NCBI RefSeq assembly: GCF_010548375.1
Contig: NZ_JAAGLY010000004.1
Span: 496,001-560,000, forward strand
Length of the DNA stretch: 64,000 nt
Direction of reading: 5' to 3'
Origin: Streptomyces sp. SID13726
Lineage (GTDB): Bacteria > Actinomycetota > Actinomycetes > Streptomycetales > Streptomycetaceae
Positions 37,989 to 45,357 of the stretch are shown here, in pieces. Made by a program: the position numbers and the translations under genes. Below the pieces are notes generated by a model. It saw nothing but the letters and a program-made list of their open reading frames with translations. It was not told the DNA's origin and did not search any database. The stretch's first letter is position 1. Each line of letters opens with the position of its first letter.

Positions 37989-38539
37989 CGCAGCAGCCCC
38001 TTCATCTCGATCGTGGGCAGGGCCTTGAGCGCCGCCTCCTCCGCCTCGCGGGCCGCCTCCTCGGCGTTCACGCCGAGCTTGGAGGACTGGATCTTCTGGT
38101 GGAGCTTGAGAATCGCGTCCATCAGCATCTCGGGCCGTGGCGGGCAGCCGGGCAGATAGATGTCGACCGGGACGATGTGGTCGACGCCCTGCACGATCGC
38201 GTAGTTGTTGAACATGCCGCCCGAGGAGGCGCAGACCCCCATGGAGATGACCCACTTGGGGTTCGGCATCTGGTCGTAGACCTGCCTGAGCACCGGCGCC
38301 ATCTTCTGGCTGACCCGGCCGGCGACGATCATGAGGTCGGCCTGGCGGGGTGAGCCGCGGAAGACCTCCATGCCGAAGCGGGCCAGGTCGTAGCGTCCGG
38401 CACCTGTGGTCATCATCTCGATGGCACAGCAGGCCAGGCCGAAGGTGGCCGGGAAGACGGACGCCTTGCGCACCCAGCCCGCGGCCTGCTCGACGGTGGT
38501 CAGCAGGAAGCCGCTCGGCAGCTTTTCTTCGAGTCCCAT
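37985..38539 (-). CDS. nuoB: NADH-quinone oxidoreductase subunit B
   Basis: 184-aa subunit carrying cluster N2, the last carrier before menaquinone. The ligand set is complete: tandem C37-C38 in [11 protein letters not shown], the Cys of [13 protein letters not shown] and that of [12 protein letters not shown]. The ATG at 38539 lies 14 bp after the nuoA stop. The C-terminus beyond residue 150 is an Ala/Glu-rich helix. Confidence 0.97.
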   Translation of the reverse strand: MGLEEKLPSGFLLTTVEQAAGWVRKASVFPATFGLACCAIEMMTTGAGRYDLARFGMEVFRGSPRQADLMIVAGRVSQKMAPVLRQVYDQMPNPKWVISMGVCASSGGMFNNYAIVQGVDHIVPVDIYLPGCPPRPEMLMDAILKLHQKIQSSKLGVNAEEAAREAEEAALKALPTIEMKGLLR

Positions 38540-38553
38540 GAGTTAAAGGCCCC

Positions 38554-38913
38554 TCAGTCCCATTCCAGGCCGCCGCGCCGCCATACGTACGCGTACGCGA
38601 CGAAGACGGTGAGCACGAAGAGCAGCATCTCCACGAGCCCGAAAACACCCAGGGCGTCGAAGGTGACGGCCCAGGGGTAGAGGAAGACGATCTCGATGTC
38701 GAAGACGATGAAGAGCATCGCCGTCAGGTAGTACTTGATGGGGAAGCGCCCGCCGCCGGCCGGCGTGGGGGTCGGCTCGATGCCGCACTCGTAGGCTTCG
38801 AGCTTGGCCCGGTTGTACCGCTTCGGACCGATCAGCGTGGCCATGACCACGGAGAAGATCGCAAAGCCTGCCCCGAGGGCTCCCAGTACGAGGATGGGCG
38901 CATAGGCGTTCAC
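38554..38913 (-). CDS. nuoA: NADH-quinone oxidoreductase subunit A
   Basis: 119-aa three-helix membrane subunit, first gene of the nuoA-N operon. Conserved features are the loop [20 protein letters not shown] with the reactive Cys and [13 protein letters not shown] with membrane acids. The GTG at 38913 follows a purine-rich GAGGAGCGAGGAGCG. Upstream lie a Rex-like operator and a Crp-like site, consistent with redox control known for Streptomyces nuo. Confidence 0.97.
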   Translation of the reverse strand: MNAYAPILVLGALGAGFAIFSVVMATLIGPKRYNRAKLEAYECGIEPTPTPAGGGRFPIKYYLTAMLFIVFDIEIVFLYPWAVTFDALGVFGLVEMLLFVLTVFVAYAYVWRRGGLEWD

Positions 38914-39021
38914 CGCTCCTCGCTCCTCTCAGTCGGCACTGACTGCTGGCGATGGCATCGGACTTCCCACCCGACTCATACGTCCCGCCGACCTCCGTCC
39001 GTCCTGACGAAGATCGCGAAC

Positions 39022-39039
39022 ATGTGAAGCAGGTCACAA
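39022..39039. promoter_or_regulatory. Rex-like operator of nuo
   Basis: Minus strand TTGTGACCTGCTTCACAT, which fits the redox-sensor Rex consensus (TTGTGAA-N4-TTCACAA) at all but the last A of the left arm and the final base. It is 109 bp upstream of the nuoA start. Rex is known to control nuoA-N in Streptomyces coelicolor in response to the NADH/NAD ratio. Confidence 0.75.
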
Positions 39040-39073
39040 GCCCAACTGACCCGCATCTTATGCCCGCCGGTCT

Positions 39074-39087
39074 GTGATCTGCGACAC
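39074..39087. promoter_or_regulatory. Crp-like binding site
   Basis: GTGATCTGCGACAC matches the Streptomyces Crp pattern GTG-N6-GNCAC exactly. A near copy, GTGATCTCCACCAC, lies at 39107-39120 with one mismatch and 33-bp spacing. Which of the two divergent genes it serves is not clear. Confidence 0.5.
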
Positions 39088-39648
39088 GGGGTATTGCACA
39101 AGCTTTGTGATCTCCACCACCTGACGAAGGATCATGAAGTCGGATCAGCGGTGATCTTCACACGAGAAGCGCCCGAGTGATCACCAGAGGTGACATTTCC
39201 GCTAGTCGACGCAGGTCGGAAGAGGCGTCTCAATATCAAGAGGCTTCCTCTGCATGCAAATTGGCGCTGGACGCGACGGCTTGGTAGTGGCCCGCATTCA
39301 CACATCAGAGGGAGGCGCGAGGACGGATGTGGACGCGTGCACACATTCACGAGCGCGGAGCGCGTCAGGACGCAGCCACCCCCGTAACCGTTGCGTGACC
39401 TCCGCCACATCCATGAGAGGTCCATAAGAAGGGGGCTTGGCCATCGGCCTCAACCGGTGGTAGATGCGGGGCAATCCGGGCGTAACAGCGAAACCCCATG
39501 ATCACAGGCTTGATCACCTGCGTCCGCAATGTCCGTTACGGCGTCAATAAAGAGCGGCACACCGGAGATTCGGGCCGGCGATTGAACAACTGTGGCGCAG
39601 CACACGTTTCTTGAAGGTATGGAGGAGCCCCTGATACCAGTTGGTCTC

Positions 39649-40455
39649 ATGTCCCACACCGCTCACATACGCAGCCACCGGAAACCCCGCCGCAGCGCGA
39701 CGACTTCGATCGCCGTGCGTGCCGGAGTCGCCGGTGGCGTGCTCAGCATGGCAGCGGCGGGCGCGTCGGCATCGGCGTTCGCCGCCGAGTCGACGACGCA
39801 GACCCTCGAACTGCCCACCCTGTCGGCCGACCTGGGCAGCCAGGTCGCCGAGACCGCCGACGCGATGCAGCAGGCCGCCGCCAACTACCAGCTGGTGGCC
39901 GAGCGTGACGCGGCCGCAGCGAAGGCCGCCCAGCAGGCCAAGGCGGACCTCGCCGAGGCCAAGAAGAAGGCTGAGGCCAAGAAGAAGGCCGAGGAGGCAC
40001 GCCGGGCCGCCGCGGAGGAAGCCGCCTCCCGCAGCTCCGAGCGCTCCACGCTGTCCGCTTCCGCGAGCGCCAGTGTCTCCACCGGCTCGTCCACGGCCAC
40101 CGGTTCGGCGGCCGCCGTCATCGCCTTCGTGAAGGCGCAGATCGGCGACTCCTACATCTCCGGCGGCACGGGCCCCAACTCGTGGGACTGCTCCGGGCTC
40201 GTCCAGGCCGCGTTCGCCCAGATCAACGTCGACCTGCCGCGCGTCTCCCAGTCGCAGTCGACGGCCGGCACCCAGGTCTCGCTGAGCAACCTCCAGCCGG
40301 GCGACATCCTGTACTGGGGCAGCGCGGGCAGCGCGTACCACGTGGCGGTGTACGTCGGCGACGGCATGTTCGTCGGTGCGCAGAACCCCTCGACGGGTGT
40401 CGCCGAGAAGCCGCTCTCCTACGACCCGCCGACCGGCGCGGTGCGGGTGCTCTAA
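39649..40455 (+). CDS. Secreted NlpC/P60 peptidoglycan hydrolase
   Basis: 268-aa cell-wall endopeptidase. The start at ATG 39649 (MSHTAHIRSHRKPRRS) is chosen for a normal basic n-region; ATG 39619 is an alternative, and neither has an ideal ribosome site. The signal region runs to about AASASAFAAE. Residues about 80-125 form an Ala/Lys/Glu coiled coil containing a tandem KKKAEAKKKAEEA, then a Ser/Ala/Thr linker. The C-terminal NlpC/P60 domain has the catalytic Cys in NSWDCSGLVQAAF and the His in AYHVAVYVGDG. It probably trims stem peptides during growth or sporulation. It is monocistronic, with a long upstream region shared with nuo. Confidence 0.93.
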   Translation: MSHTAHIRSHRKPRRSATTSIAVRAGVAGGVLSMAAAGASASAFAAESTTQTLELPTLSADLGSQVAETADAMQQAAANYQLVAERDAAAAKAAQQAKADLAEAKKKAEAKKKAEEARRAAAEEAASRSSERSTLSASASASVSTGSSTATGSAAAVIAFVKAQIGDSYISGGTGPNSWDCSGLVQAAFAQINVDLPRVSQSQSTAGTQVSLSNLQPGDILYWGSAGSAYHVAVYVGDGMFVGAQNPSTGVAEKPLSYDPPTGAVRVL

Positions 40456-40490
40456 AGCAGGTGCTCTGAGAGCAGGTTCTCTGAGAGCAG
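40447..40490. repeat. Three tandem 15-bp copies spanning the stop codon
   Basis: GTGCTCTAAAGCAG (14 bp, containing the TAA), GTGCTCTGAGAGCAG and GTTCTCTGAGAGCAG lie in tandem. The two later copies can fold as small hairpins (CTCTGAGAG). This looks like duplication of the gene end. Confidence 0.75.
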
Positions 40491-40514
40491 CACAGGACAA
40501 GAACACAACTCGGT

Positions 40515-40545
40515 AGGGCCGCAGCCGCTCGGGGGCAGCGGCCCT
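40515..40545 (+). terminator. Terminator after the NlpC/P60 gene
   Basis: AGGGCCGC and GCGGCCCT arms, with an alternative inner stem GCCGCT/AGCGGC across CGGGGGC, followed by TTCC. Confidence 0.75.
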
Positions 40546-40552
40546 TCCGGGT

Positions 40553-40975
40553 TCACCCGTCTCCGGCGGCCGGTACGGCTCCCGCACCCGGCACCGCTGT
40601 GTGCGCCGAGGGGCGGTTGTGGAGCGTGCCCGTGGGACGGACGTGGAACTGCTCCCGATTGCGCGGCTCAGGGCCGCCCAGGCCCGTCAGCGCCGGGTCC
40701 ATGAACCAGCCGAGGCGGCCCTCGTCCCGCAGGGCCGCCTTCCCGGAGTCGTCGGGATGCCTGGCTTGTCCCGTTCCGGTGTCGTCGTAGAGCCCCGGCG
40801 GTGCCCAACGCGACCGCCGCTCCCCCGACCCACGGCTCCCGGCCCCCGGCCCCCGGCCCCCGGCCCCCGGCTCCCGGCCCCCGGCCCCCGGCCCGCAGCG
40901 CACGGCCCCCGCCAGGAATCCTCTGCGAGTGTGGCCGGTCCGCTTCTGGGGCTGTTGGATGTGTTCTGTTGTCAT
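40553..40975 (-). pseudogene. Putative Tat-exported protein interrupted by a 7-bp minisatellite
   Basis: Open frame of 140 codons. It begins like a genuine Tat substrate ([20 protein letters not shown], then LAGAV), but the hydrophobic region is then replaced by a Gly/Arg/Pro repeat encoded by nine 7-bp units. After the repeat comes an ordinary-looking mature segment (DDTGTGQARHPDDSGKAALR; GWFMDPALTGLGG; REQFHVRPTGTLHN). No ribosome site precedes the ATG at 40975. Because 7 is not a multiple of 3, each unit gained or lost shifts the frame. It may be a decayed gene or a length-variable one; the repeat probably destroys signal function as it stands. I do not recognise the family. Confidence 0.45.
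40834..40896. repeat. Nine-unit 7-bp minisatellite
   Basis: Nine head-to-tail units of GGCCCCC, with GGCTCCC variants at units 1 and 6 and GGCCCGC at unit 9. It lies inside the minus-strand Tat-like frame just after its signal motif. Strand bias (C-rich plus strand, G-rich minus strand) makes slippage or G-quadruplex formation plausible. Confidence 0.9.
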
Positions 40976-41063
40976 GGGCGACGGAGGGTGGGGAGGGACT
41001 CCGGAGAACGGAATCCCGCTGCCCGACCGCCCACAGCATCCTCACAGCGCAGAAGGGATCACC

Positions 41064-41693
41064 ATGCCCAGTGTGTTCGTACAAGGCAGGCCCACCGACA
41101 CGTATCCGCGGCTCGCGCCGGAGGCCCGGCGCGGGCGGGTGCGGCGGATCACCGAGGTCGGCGAGGAGGTGCTGCACAAGCCGTGCCGGGACGTGACCGA
41201 GTTCGGGCCCGACCTCGCCGCGCTCATCGACGACATGTTCCTGACGATGTACATCGCGGAAGGAGCGGGCCTCGCGGCCAACCAGGTCGACGTCGGACTG
41301 CGGCTGTTCGTCTATGACTGCCCGGACGACGACGGGGTCCGGCATGTCGGGCACATCGCCAACCCGGTCCTCGAACAGCTCGACCCGGCCGGGCGCAGGC
41401 TGCTCGACGACAACGAGGGGTGTCTGTCGGTGCCGGGCGCCGTCATGGACGTACCGCGTCCGGCCCGGGCGGTGGTGCGCGGGTTCGACAAGGACGGGGA
41501 GCCGCTCGTCATCGAGGGCACCGGGTACTTCGCGCGGTGCCTGGCGCACGAGACCGACCATGTGAACGGGCACGTGTATCTCGACCGGCTGTCCAAGAAG
41601 GAGCGTCGGGACGCGCTCCGGCAGGTGGCGGACCGGCGGGACGAGGTGTTCGCCCGCCGGGCCGCCAACGTCGAGGCGCTGAGCGCCGGTTAG
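41064..41693 (+). CDS. def: Peptide deformylase
   Basis: 209-aa metalloenzyme removing the formyl group from nascent proteins. All three motifs are present: GAGLAANQV (motif 1, near residue 71), EGCLSVPG (motif 2, metal Cys) and [15 protein letters not shown] (motif 3, HExxH). The ATG at 41064 is set by AGAAGGG seven bases upstream; the upstream in-frame stretch is repeat DNA. The N-terminus has about 30 extra residues before [15 protein letters not shown]. Streptomyces genomes carry several def copies, so this may be a secondary one. It stands alone. Confidence 0.95.
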   Translation: MPSVFVQGRPTDTYPRLAPEARRGRVRRITEVGEEVLHKPCRDVTEFGPDLAALIDDMFLTMYIAEGAGLAANQVDVGLRLFVYDCPDDDGVRHVGHIANPVLEQLDPAGRRLLDDNEGCLSVPGAVMDVPRPARAVVRGFDKDGEPLVIEGTGYFARCLAHETDHVNGHVYLDRLSKKERRDALRQVADRRDEVFARRAANVEALSAG

Positions 41694-41699
41694 TCGCCG

Positions 41700-41783
41700 T
41701 CAGCGCCTGAGGGAGTGGACCAGCGCCCACACCGACACCGCGACGAGGATGACGAAGAGCGGTAACGCGACCCCTGCGTCCAT
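41700..41783 (-). CDS. Small single-span membrane protein (27 aa)
   Basis: The frame reads MDAGVALPLFVILVAVSVWA then LVHSLRR: an acidic N-terminus, one membrane helix and a basic tail, the usual profile of a real small membrane protein. GGAG lies just upstream of the ATG with short spacing. It sits 32 bp downstream of the menaquinone-reductase-like gene on the same strand and may be its cotranscribed partner. Evidence is compositional only. Confidence 0.5.
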   Translation of the reverse strand: MDAGVALPLFVILVAVSVWALVHSLRR

Positions 41784-41815
41784 CTCTCCAACATGCCTCC
41801 GCGACGGGCCCCGCG

Positions 41816-43102
41816 TCACGCCTTCGGCGCCACCTTGCTCAGCCCGTTGATGATCCGGTCCATCGCGTCGCCGCCCGTGGGGTCGGTGAGGTTGGCGAGC
41901 ATCTTCAGGGTGAACTTCATGAGCAGCGGGTGGGTCAGACCGCGCTGGGCCGCGATCTTCATGACCTTCGGGTTGCCGATGAGCTTCACGAAGGCGCGGC
42001 CCAGCGTGTAGTAGCCGCCGTAGGTGTCCTTCAGGACGCGCGGGTAGCGCTGGAGCGCCAGTTCGCGGCTCGCGGGCGTCGGGCGGGCGTGGGCCTGGAC
42101 GATGACGTCGGCGGCGATCTGGCCGGACTCCATGGCGTAGGCGATGCCCTCGCCGTTGAAGGGGTTCACCAGGCCGCCGGCGTCGCCGACAAGGAGCAGG
42201 CCCTTGGTGTAGTGGGGCTGGCGGTTGAAGGCCATGGGGAGGGCGGCGCCGCGGATCGGGCCGGTCATGTTCTCCGGCGTGTAGCCCCACTCCTCCGGCA
42301 TGGAGGCGCACCAGGCCTTCAGGACCTCGCGCCAGTCCAGCTCCTTGAAGGAGTCGGAGGTGTTGAGGACGCCGAGGCCGACGTTCGAGGTGCCGTCGCC
42401 CATGCCGAAGATCCAGCCGTAGCCGGGCAGCAGCCGGTCCTCGCCGGGGCCGCGGCGGTCCCACAGCTCCAGCCAGGACTCCAGGTAGTCGTCCTCGTGC
42501 CGGGGGCTCTCGAAGTACGTCCGTACGGCGACGCCCATCGGGCGGTCCTCGCGGCGGTGCAGGCCCATCGCGAGGGAGAGCCGGGTGGAGTTGCCGTCGG
42601 CGGCGACCACGAGCGGGGCGTGGAAGGTGACTTCGCGCTTCTCGTCACCGAGTTTGGCGTGGACACCCGTGATCCGGCCCGTGCGGTCGTCGACGATCGG
42701 GGCGCCGACGTTGCAGCGCTCGTACAGCCGGGCCCCGGCCTTCTGGGCCTGGCGGGCGAGCTGCTCGTCGAAGTCGTCGCGCTTGCGGACGAGGCCGTAG
42801 TCGGGGAAGGAGGCGAGATCCGGCCAGTCCAGCTGGAGGCGGACACCGCCGCCGATGATCCTGAGGCCCTTGTTGCGCAGCCAGCCGGCCTCTTCGGAGA
42901 TGTCGATGCCCATGGCCACGAGCTGTTTGGTGGCACGCGGGGTGAGGCCGTCCCCGCAGACCTTCTCGCGCGGGAACTCGGTCTTCTCCAGGAGCAGTAC
43001 GTCGAGTCCGGCCTTGGCGAGGTAGTACGCGGTCGTGGAGCCGGCCGGCCCCGCGCCGACGACGATGACATCGGCGGTGTTTTCGGAGAGCGGCTCAGTC
43101 AC
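41816..43102 (-). CDS. Geranylgeranyl reductase family flavoprotein (MenJ-like)
   Basis: 428-aa FAD enzyme that saturates isoprenoid double bonds. The FAD fold is VIVVGAGPAGSTTAYYLAKA (residues about 12-31), followed by the family signature PREKVCGDGLTPRAT with its Cys. The motif LLVGDAGGLVNPFNGEGIAY holds the second FAD contact and the GEGI signature. The GTG at 43102 has GGGGAG eight bases before it. Streptomyces makes partly hydrogenated menaquinones (MQ-9 with H4-H8), and the mycobacterial homologue MenJ reduces menaquinone. With menG 1.1 kb away and nuo nearby, menaquinone side-chain reduction is the best inference; phytyl-type lipids are an alternative. Confidence 0.88.
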   Translation of the reverse strand: MTEPLSENTADVIVVGAGPAGSTTAYYLAKAGLDVLLLEKTEFPREKVCGDGLTPRATKQLVAMGIDISEEAGWLRNKGLRIIGGGVRLQLDWPDLASFPDYGLVRKRDDFDEQLARQAQKAGARLYERCNVGAPIVDDRTGRITGVHAKLGDEKREVTFHAPLVVAADGNSTRLSLAMGLHRREDRPMGVAVRTYFESPRHEDDYLESWLELWDRRGPGEDRLLPGYGWIFGMGDGTSNVGLGVLNTSDSFKELDWREVLKAWCASMPEEWGYTPENMTGPIRGAALPMAFNRQPHYTKGLLLVGDAGGLVNPFNGEGIAYAMESGQIAADVIVQAHARPTPASRELALQRYPRVLKDTYGGYYTLGRAFVKLIGNPKVMKIAAQRGLTHPLLMKFTLKMLANLTDPTGGDAMDRIINGLSKVAPKA

Positions 43103-43223
43103 GACGGGATCTCCCCAGGTTCGGAATCAGGTGCGGAGGCAAGTCCGGAATCTGTGTGCCGACCGGCACTGGACATGGGCAGTCTATTCAGCAGAATTGA
43201 TCACCCGGCTGAAGGGCTGCCCA

Positions 43224-43748
43224 GTGAACCGAGCTCTGCCCGTAGTACGGCTGCGCGTCCCCACCGACGAGGACGCCGTCGCCTGGCACCGGATCTTCGA
43301 CGACCCGGACGTCATGGAGTTCCACGGCGGCCGGTCCGCGGAGCTGTACGTCTACGAGGAGCTCACCGCGCGCCAGCGCCGGCACGACGCCGAGCTGGGC
43401 TACTGCCTGTGGACCATGGTCGACGAGAACGGCCAGGTCATCGGGTTCACCGGCGCCCAGCCGTGGCCTCGGGACTGGGGGCCGACGGGTGAGATCGAGA
43501 TCGGCTGGCGGCTCGGGCGGGCGTACTGGGGCCAGGGGTACGCGACCGTGGCCGCGCGGATGACCCTGGAGCGGCTCACGGCGGCCGGTGTCACCGACGT
43601 GGTCGCGATGGTCAGACCCGGAAACGAACGGTCGATCGCGGTCACCGAGCGGCTCGGAATGAAGCTCGCCGAGAGGTTCCCGCACCCGCGGTTCTCCGAG
43701 GACGCCCTCTGCTTCCGGCTGACCCTGCCCCCAAGTCACGCACAGTAG
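43224..43748 (+). CDS. GNAT family N-acetyltransferase (RimJ/RimL type)
   Basis: 174-aa acetyltransferase. The GTG at 43224 (MNRALPVVRLRVPTDEDAVA) has AAGGG about eight bases upstream; the upstream frame overlaps the divergent promoter. GNAT core: EIGWRLGRAYWGQGYATVAA, whose QGYAT forms the acetyl-CoA P-loop (about residue 110), then VVAMVRPGNERSIAVTERLG. The family acetylates protein N-termini, ribosomal proteins or small amines; the substrate here is unknown. It is divergent from the geranylgeranyl-reductase-like gene. Confidence 0.9.
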   Translation: MNRALPVVRLRVPTDEDAVAWHRIFDDPDVMEFHGGRSAELYVYEELTARQRRHDAELGYCLWTMVDENGQVIGFTGAQPWPRDWGPTGEIEIGWRLGRAYWGQGYATVAARMTLERLTAAGVTDVVAMVRPGNERSIAVTERLGMKLAERFPHPRFSEDALCFRLTLPPSHAQ

Positions 43749-43831
43749 CCGACTGTTGCAGAAAGATACCCGGCACTTCCGGCCGCCGGGGAGCCGGAGT
43801 TACCCTGCCAGTACCGCTGGGGGTGACATCT

Positions 43832-44176
43832 GTGCGCATAACACCCAAGACGCCCGAAGTGCGCGTACCGCGTCTGGTCGGACTCATGGCCATGGACGCG
43901 CGCGAGACGGCCCAGGCGCAGGGCCTGTTCATCAACGCGCCGGATCGGAAGGACTTCCACCTGGCCGTCGTCGACTATGTCGTACGCCAGTACCCGCAGG
44001 CCGGCGCGGAGGTGCCGCGGGACTCGGTGGTGTACGTCTGGTTCGACCTCGGCCCCGGTGAGGGCGGCGGCGGAATCCGCGAACCCCGCATGCCGAAGCC
44101 TCCGCGCGGTGGACTCCAGCGCGAGCTGGACGAGCCGGGTGATCCCTATGTGGTCCGCTGCGTGACGGGACTCTGA
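43832..44176 (+). CDS. PASTA-domain protein
   Basis: 114-aa protein with a single PASTA repeat (VPRLVGLMAMDARETAQAQG through VVRQYPQAGAEVPRDSVVYV), the fold that binds peptidoglycan fragments or beta-lactams at the end of PknB-type kinases and some penicillin-binding proteins. There is no signal peptide, kinase domain or membrane segment, so it is a free-standing PASTA unit, probably cytoplasmic. The GTG at 43832 has GGGGGTGA six bases before it; GTG 43823 is an alternative. The C-terminal third is Gly/Pro/Arg-rich. It lies 83 bp after the GNAT gene and is convergent with menG. Confidence 0.82.
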   Translation: MRITPKTPEVRVPRLVGLMAMDARETAQAQGLFINAPDRKDFHLAVVDYVVRQYPQAGAEVPRDSVVYVWFDLGPGEGGGGIREPRMPKPPRGGLQRELDEPGDPYVVRCVTGL

Positions 44177-44190
44177 CGCTCAACGCTGAG

Positions 44191-44215
44191 CCGGGCCGGG
44201 CCGGGCCGGGCCGGG
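44191..44215. repeat. (CCGGG)5 tandem repeat
   Basis: Five perfect CCGGG units, between the convergent PASTA and menG genes. Partial self-pairing could act as a terminator. Confidence 0.85.
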
Positions 44216-44234
44216 CCTGGTCAGGTCAGGCCGC

Positions 44235-44930
44235 TCAGATCTCCTTGACGCCCCGGTGCAGCGCCACGATCCCGCCCGTCAGGTTGCGCCAGGCCACCTT
44301 CGACCAGCCCGCCTTCTGGAGGCGTTCGGCGAGGGCCGGCTGGTTGGGCCAGGCGCGGATGGACTCGGCGAGGTAGACGTACGCGTCGGGGTTGGAGGAG
44401 ACCGCGCGGGCGACCGGCGGGAGGGCGCGCATCAGGTACTCGGTGTAGACCGTGCGGAAGGGTGTCCAGGTCGGGTGCGAGAACTCGCAGATCACGACCC
44501 GCCCGCCGGGCCTGGTCACCCGGTACATCTCGCGCAGCGCGCTGTCCGTGTCCTGGACGTTGCGCAGGCCGAAGGAGATGGTGACGGCGTCGAAGGTGTC
44601 GTCCTTGAAGGGCAGCTTCGTCGCGTCGCCCGCGGTGAAGGGCAGCCAGGAGTGGTTCCGCTTGCCGACCTTCAGCATGCCGAGTGAGAAGTCGCAGGGC
44701 ACGACGTAGGCGCCGGTGCGGGCGAAGGGCAGCGAGGACGTGGCCGTGCCCGCCGCGAGGTCCAGAATCTTCTGGGCCGGGCGGGCGTCGACGGCCCTGG
44801 CCACCTCCTTGCGCCACACCCGGTCCTGGCCGAGCGACAGCACGTCGTTCGTCAGGTCGTACCGTTCCGCCACGTCGTCGAACATCGAGGCGACTTCGTG
44901 CGGCTGCTTGTTCAGGGAGGCGCGGGTCAC
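44235..44930 (-). CDS. menG: Demethylmenaquinone methyltransferase
   Basis: 231-aa SAM-dependent C-methyltransferase for the last ring methylation of menaquinone. UbiE/MenG signatures: [20 protein letters not shown] at residues 16-35, [16 protein letters not shown] (SAM site), [20 protein letters not shown] and [17 protein letters not shown]. The GTG at 44930 has a GGGTGG element close by; extending upstream enters a low-complexity region. Streptomyces uses the futalosine route, which still ends in this methylation. Neighbours include the MenJ-like reductase, mqnC and mqnA. Confidence 0.95.
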   Translation of the reverse strand: MTRASLNKQPHEVASMFDDVAERYDLTNDVLSLGQDRVWRKEVARAVDARPAQKILDLAAGTATSSLPFARTGAYVVPCDFSLGMLKVGKRNHSWLPFTAGDATKLPFKDDTFDAVTISFGLRNVQDTDSALREMYRVTRPGGRVVICEFSHPTWTPFRTVYTEYLMRALPPVARAVSSNPDAYVYLAESIRAWPNQPALAERLQKAGWSKVAWRNLTGGIVALHRGVKEI

Positions 44931-45357
44931 CCACCCATTCTTGCAGCCGCCCTCCCGAGCCGGGCCGAGGCCCTCACAGAGCGGACCGCCACCACCGGAC
45001 ACCGGGCGACCATCCTGCACACCGGCTGCCACCGACGCACGGCCAGCGAGCACCCTCAGGCGCGCCGGGCCACCGCCCCCACACGCACCCAGCCGCCGTC
45101 CCGCCCACAGCCAGCCGACACCCCGACGCAACAGGCAACCGTCCCTCACACACCGGACCGCCGCCCCGGCACACCCGGCCGCCGCCCTCACAAGCACCCG
45201 CCCTCCCGCACGCAGCCAGCCGACACCCCCAACACAACAGGCAACCCTCCCCCAACCCACCAGCCACCGCCCTCACACAGCCAGCGAGCACCCTCACGCA
45301 CCCGGCCGCCACCCGGCACACGCCCCGCCGCCGCCCTCACACACCCCACCGCCCAGC
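44931..45357. repeat. 427-bp non-coding region with long-spaced direct repeats
   Basis: The plus strand is extremely C-rich. GCCAGCGAGCACCCTCA occurs exactly at 45042-45058 and 45280-45296. A 38/39-bp block starting CAGCCAGCCGACACCCC occurs at 45108-45145 and 45213-45251 with a few differences, and CACCCGGCCGCC-like words recur. The pattern suggests segmental duplication. Frames across it lack codon bias, and no gene is called. Confidence 0.7.

Larger units (their letters stand above)
38914..39648. other. 735-bp divergent intergenic region between nuoA and the NlpC/P60 gene
   Basis: No credible gene; short frames here lack codon bias. The half near nuoA is AT-richer and holds the Rex-like site, the Crp-like site and repeated GTGATC words at 39074, 39107, 39151 and 39177. 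Farther right, TGATCAC is repeated at 39499-39505 and 39511-39517 (12-bp spacing), and small hairpins occur near 39236 (AGAGG-CTT-CCTCT). No clear -35/-10 pair was found for the rightward gene, and no c-di-AMP riboswitch core was recognised. Confidence 0.6.

Noticed and set aside
39132..39425. A 97-codon minus-strand frame in the nuo-NlpC gap
   Set aside because: No codon bias, no ribosome site and no recognisable motif; it is more likely chance.
39180..39648. c-di-AMP (ydaO) riboswitch expected upstream of an NlpC/P60 hydrolase
   Set aside because: The conserved core with GGGGTGAA-type and closing stem segments could not be found, although other Streptomyces cell-wall hydrolase genes have one.
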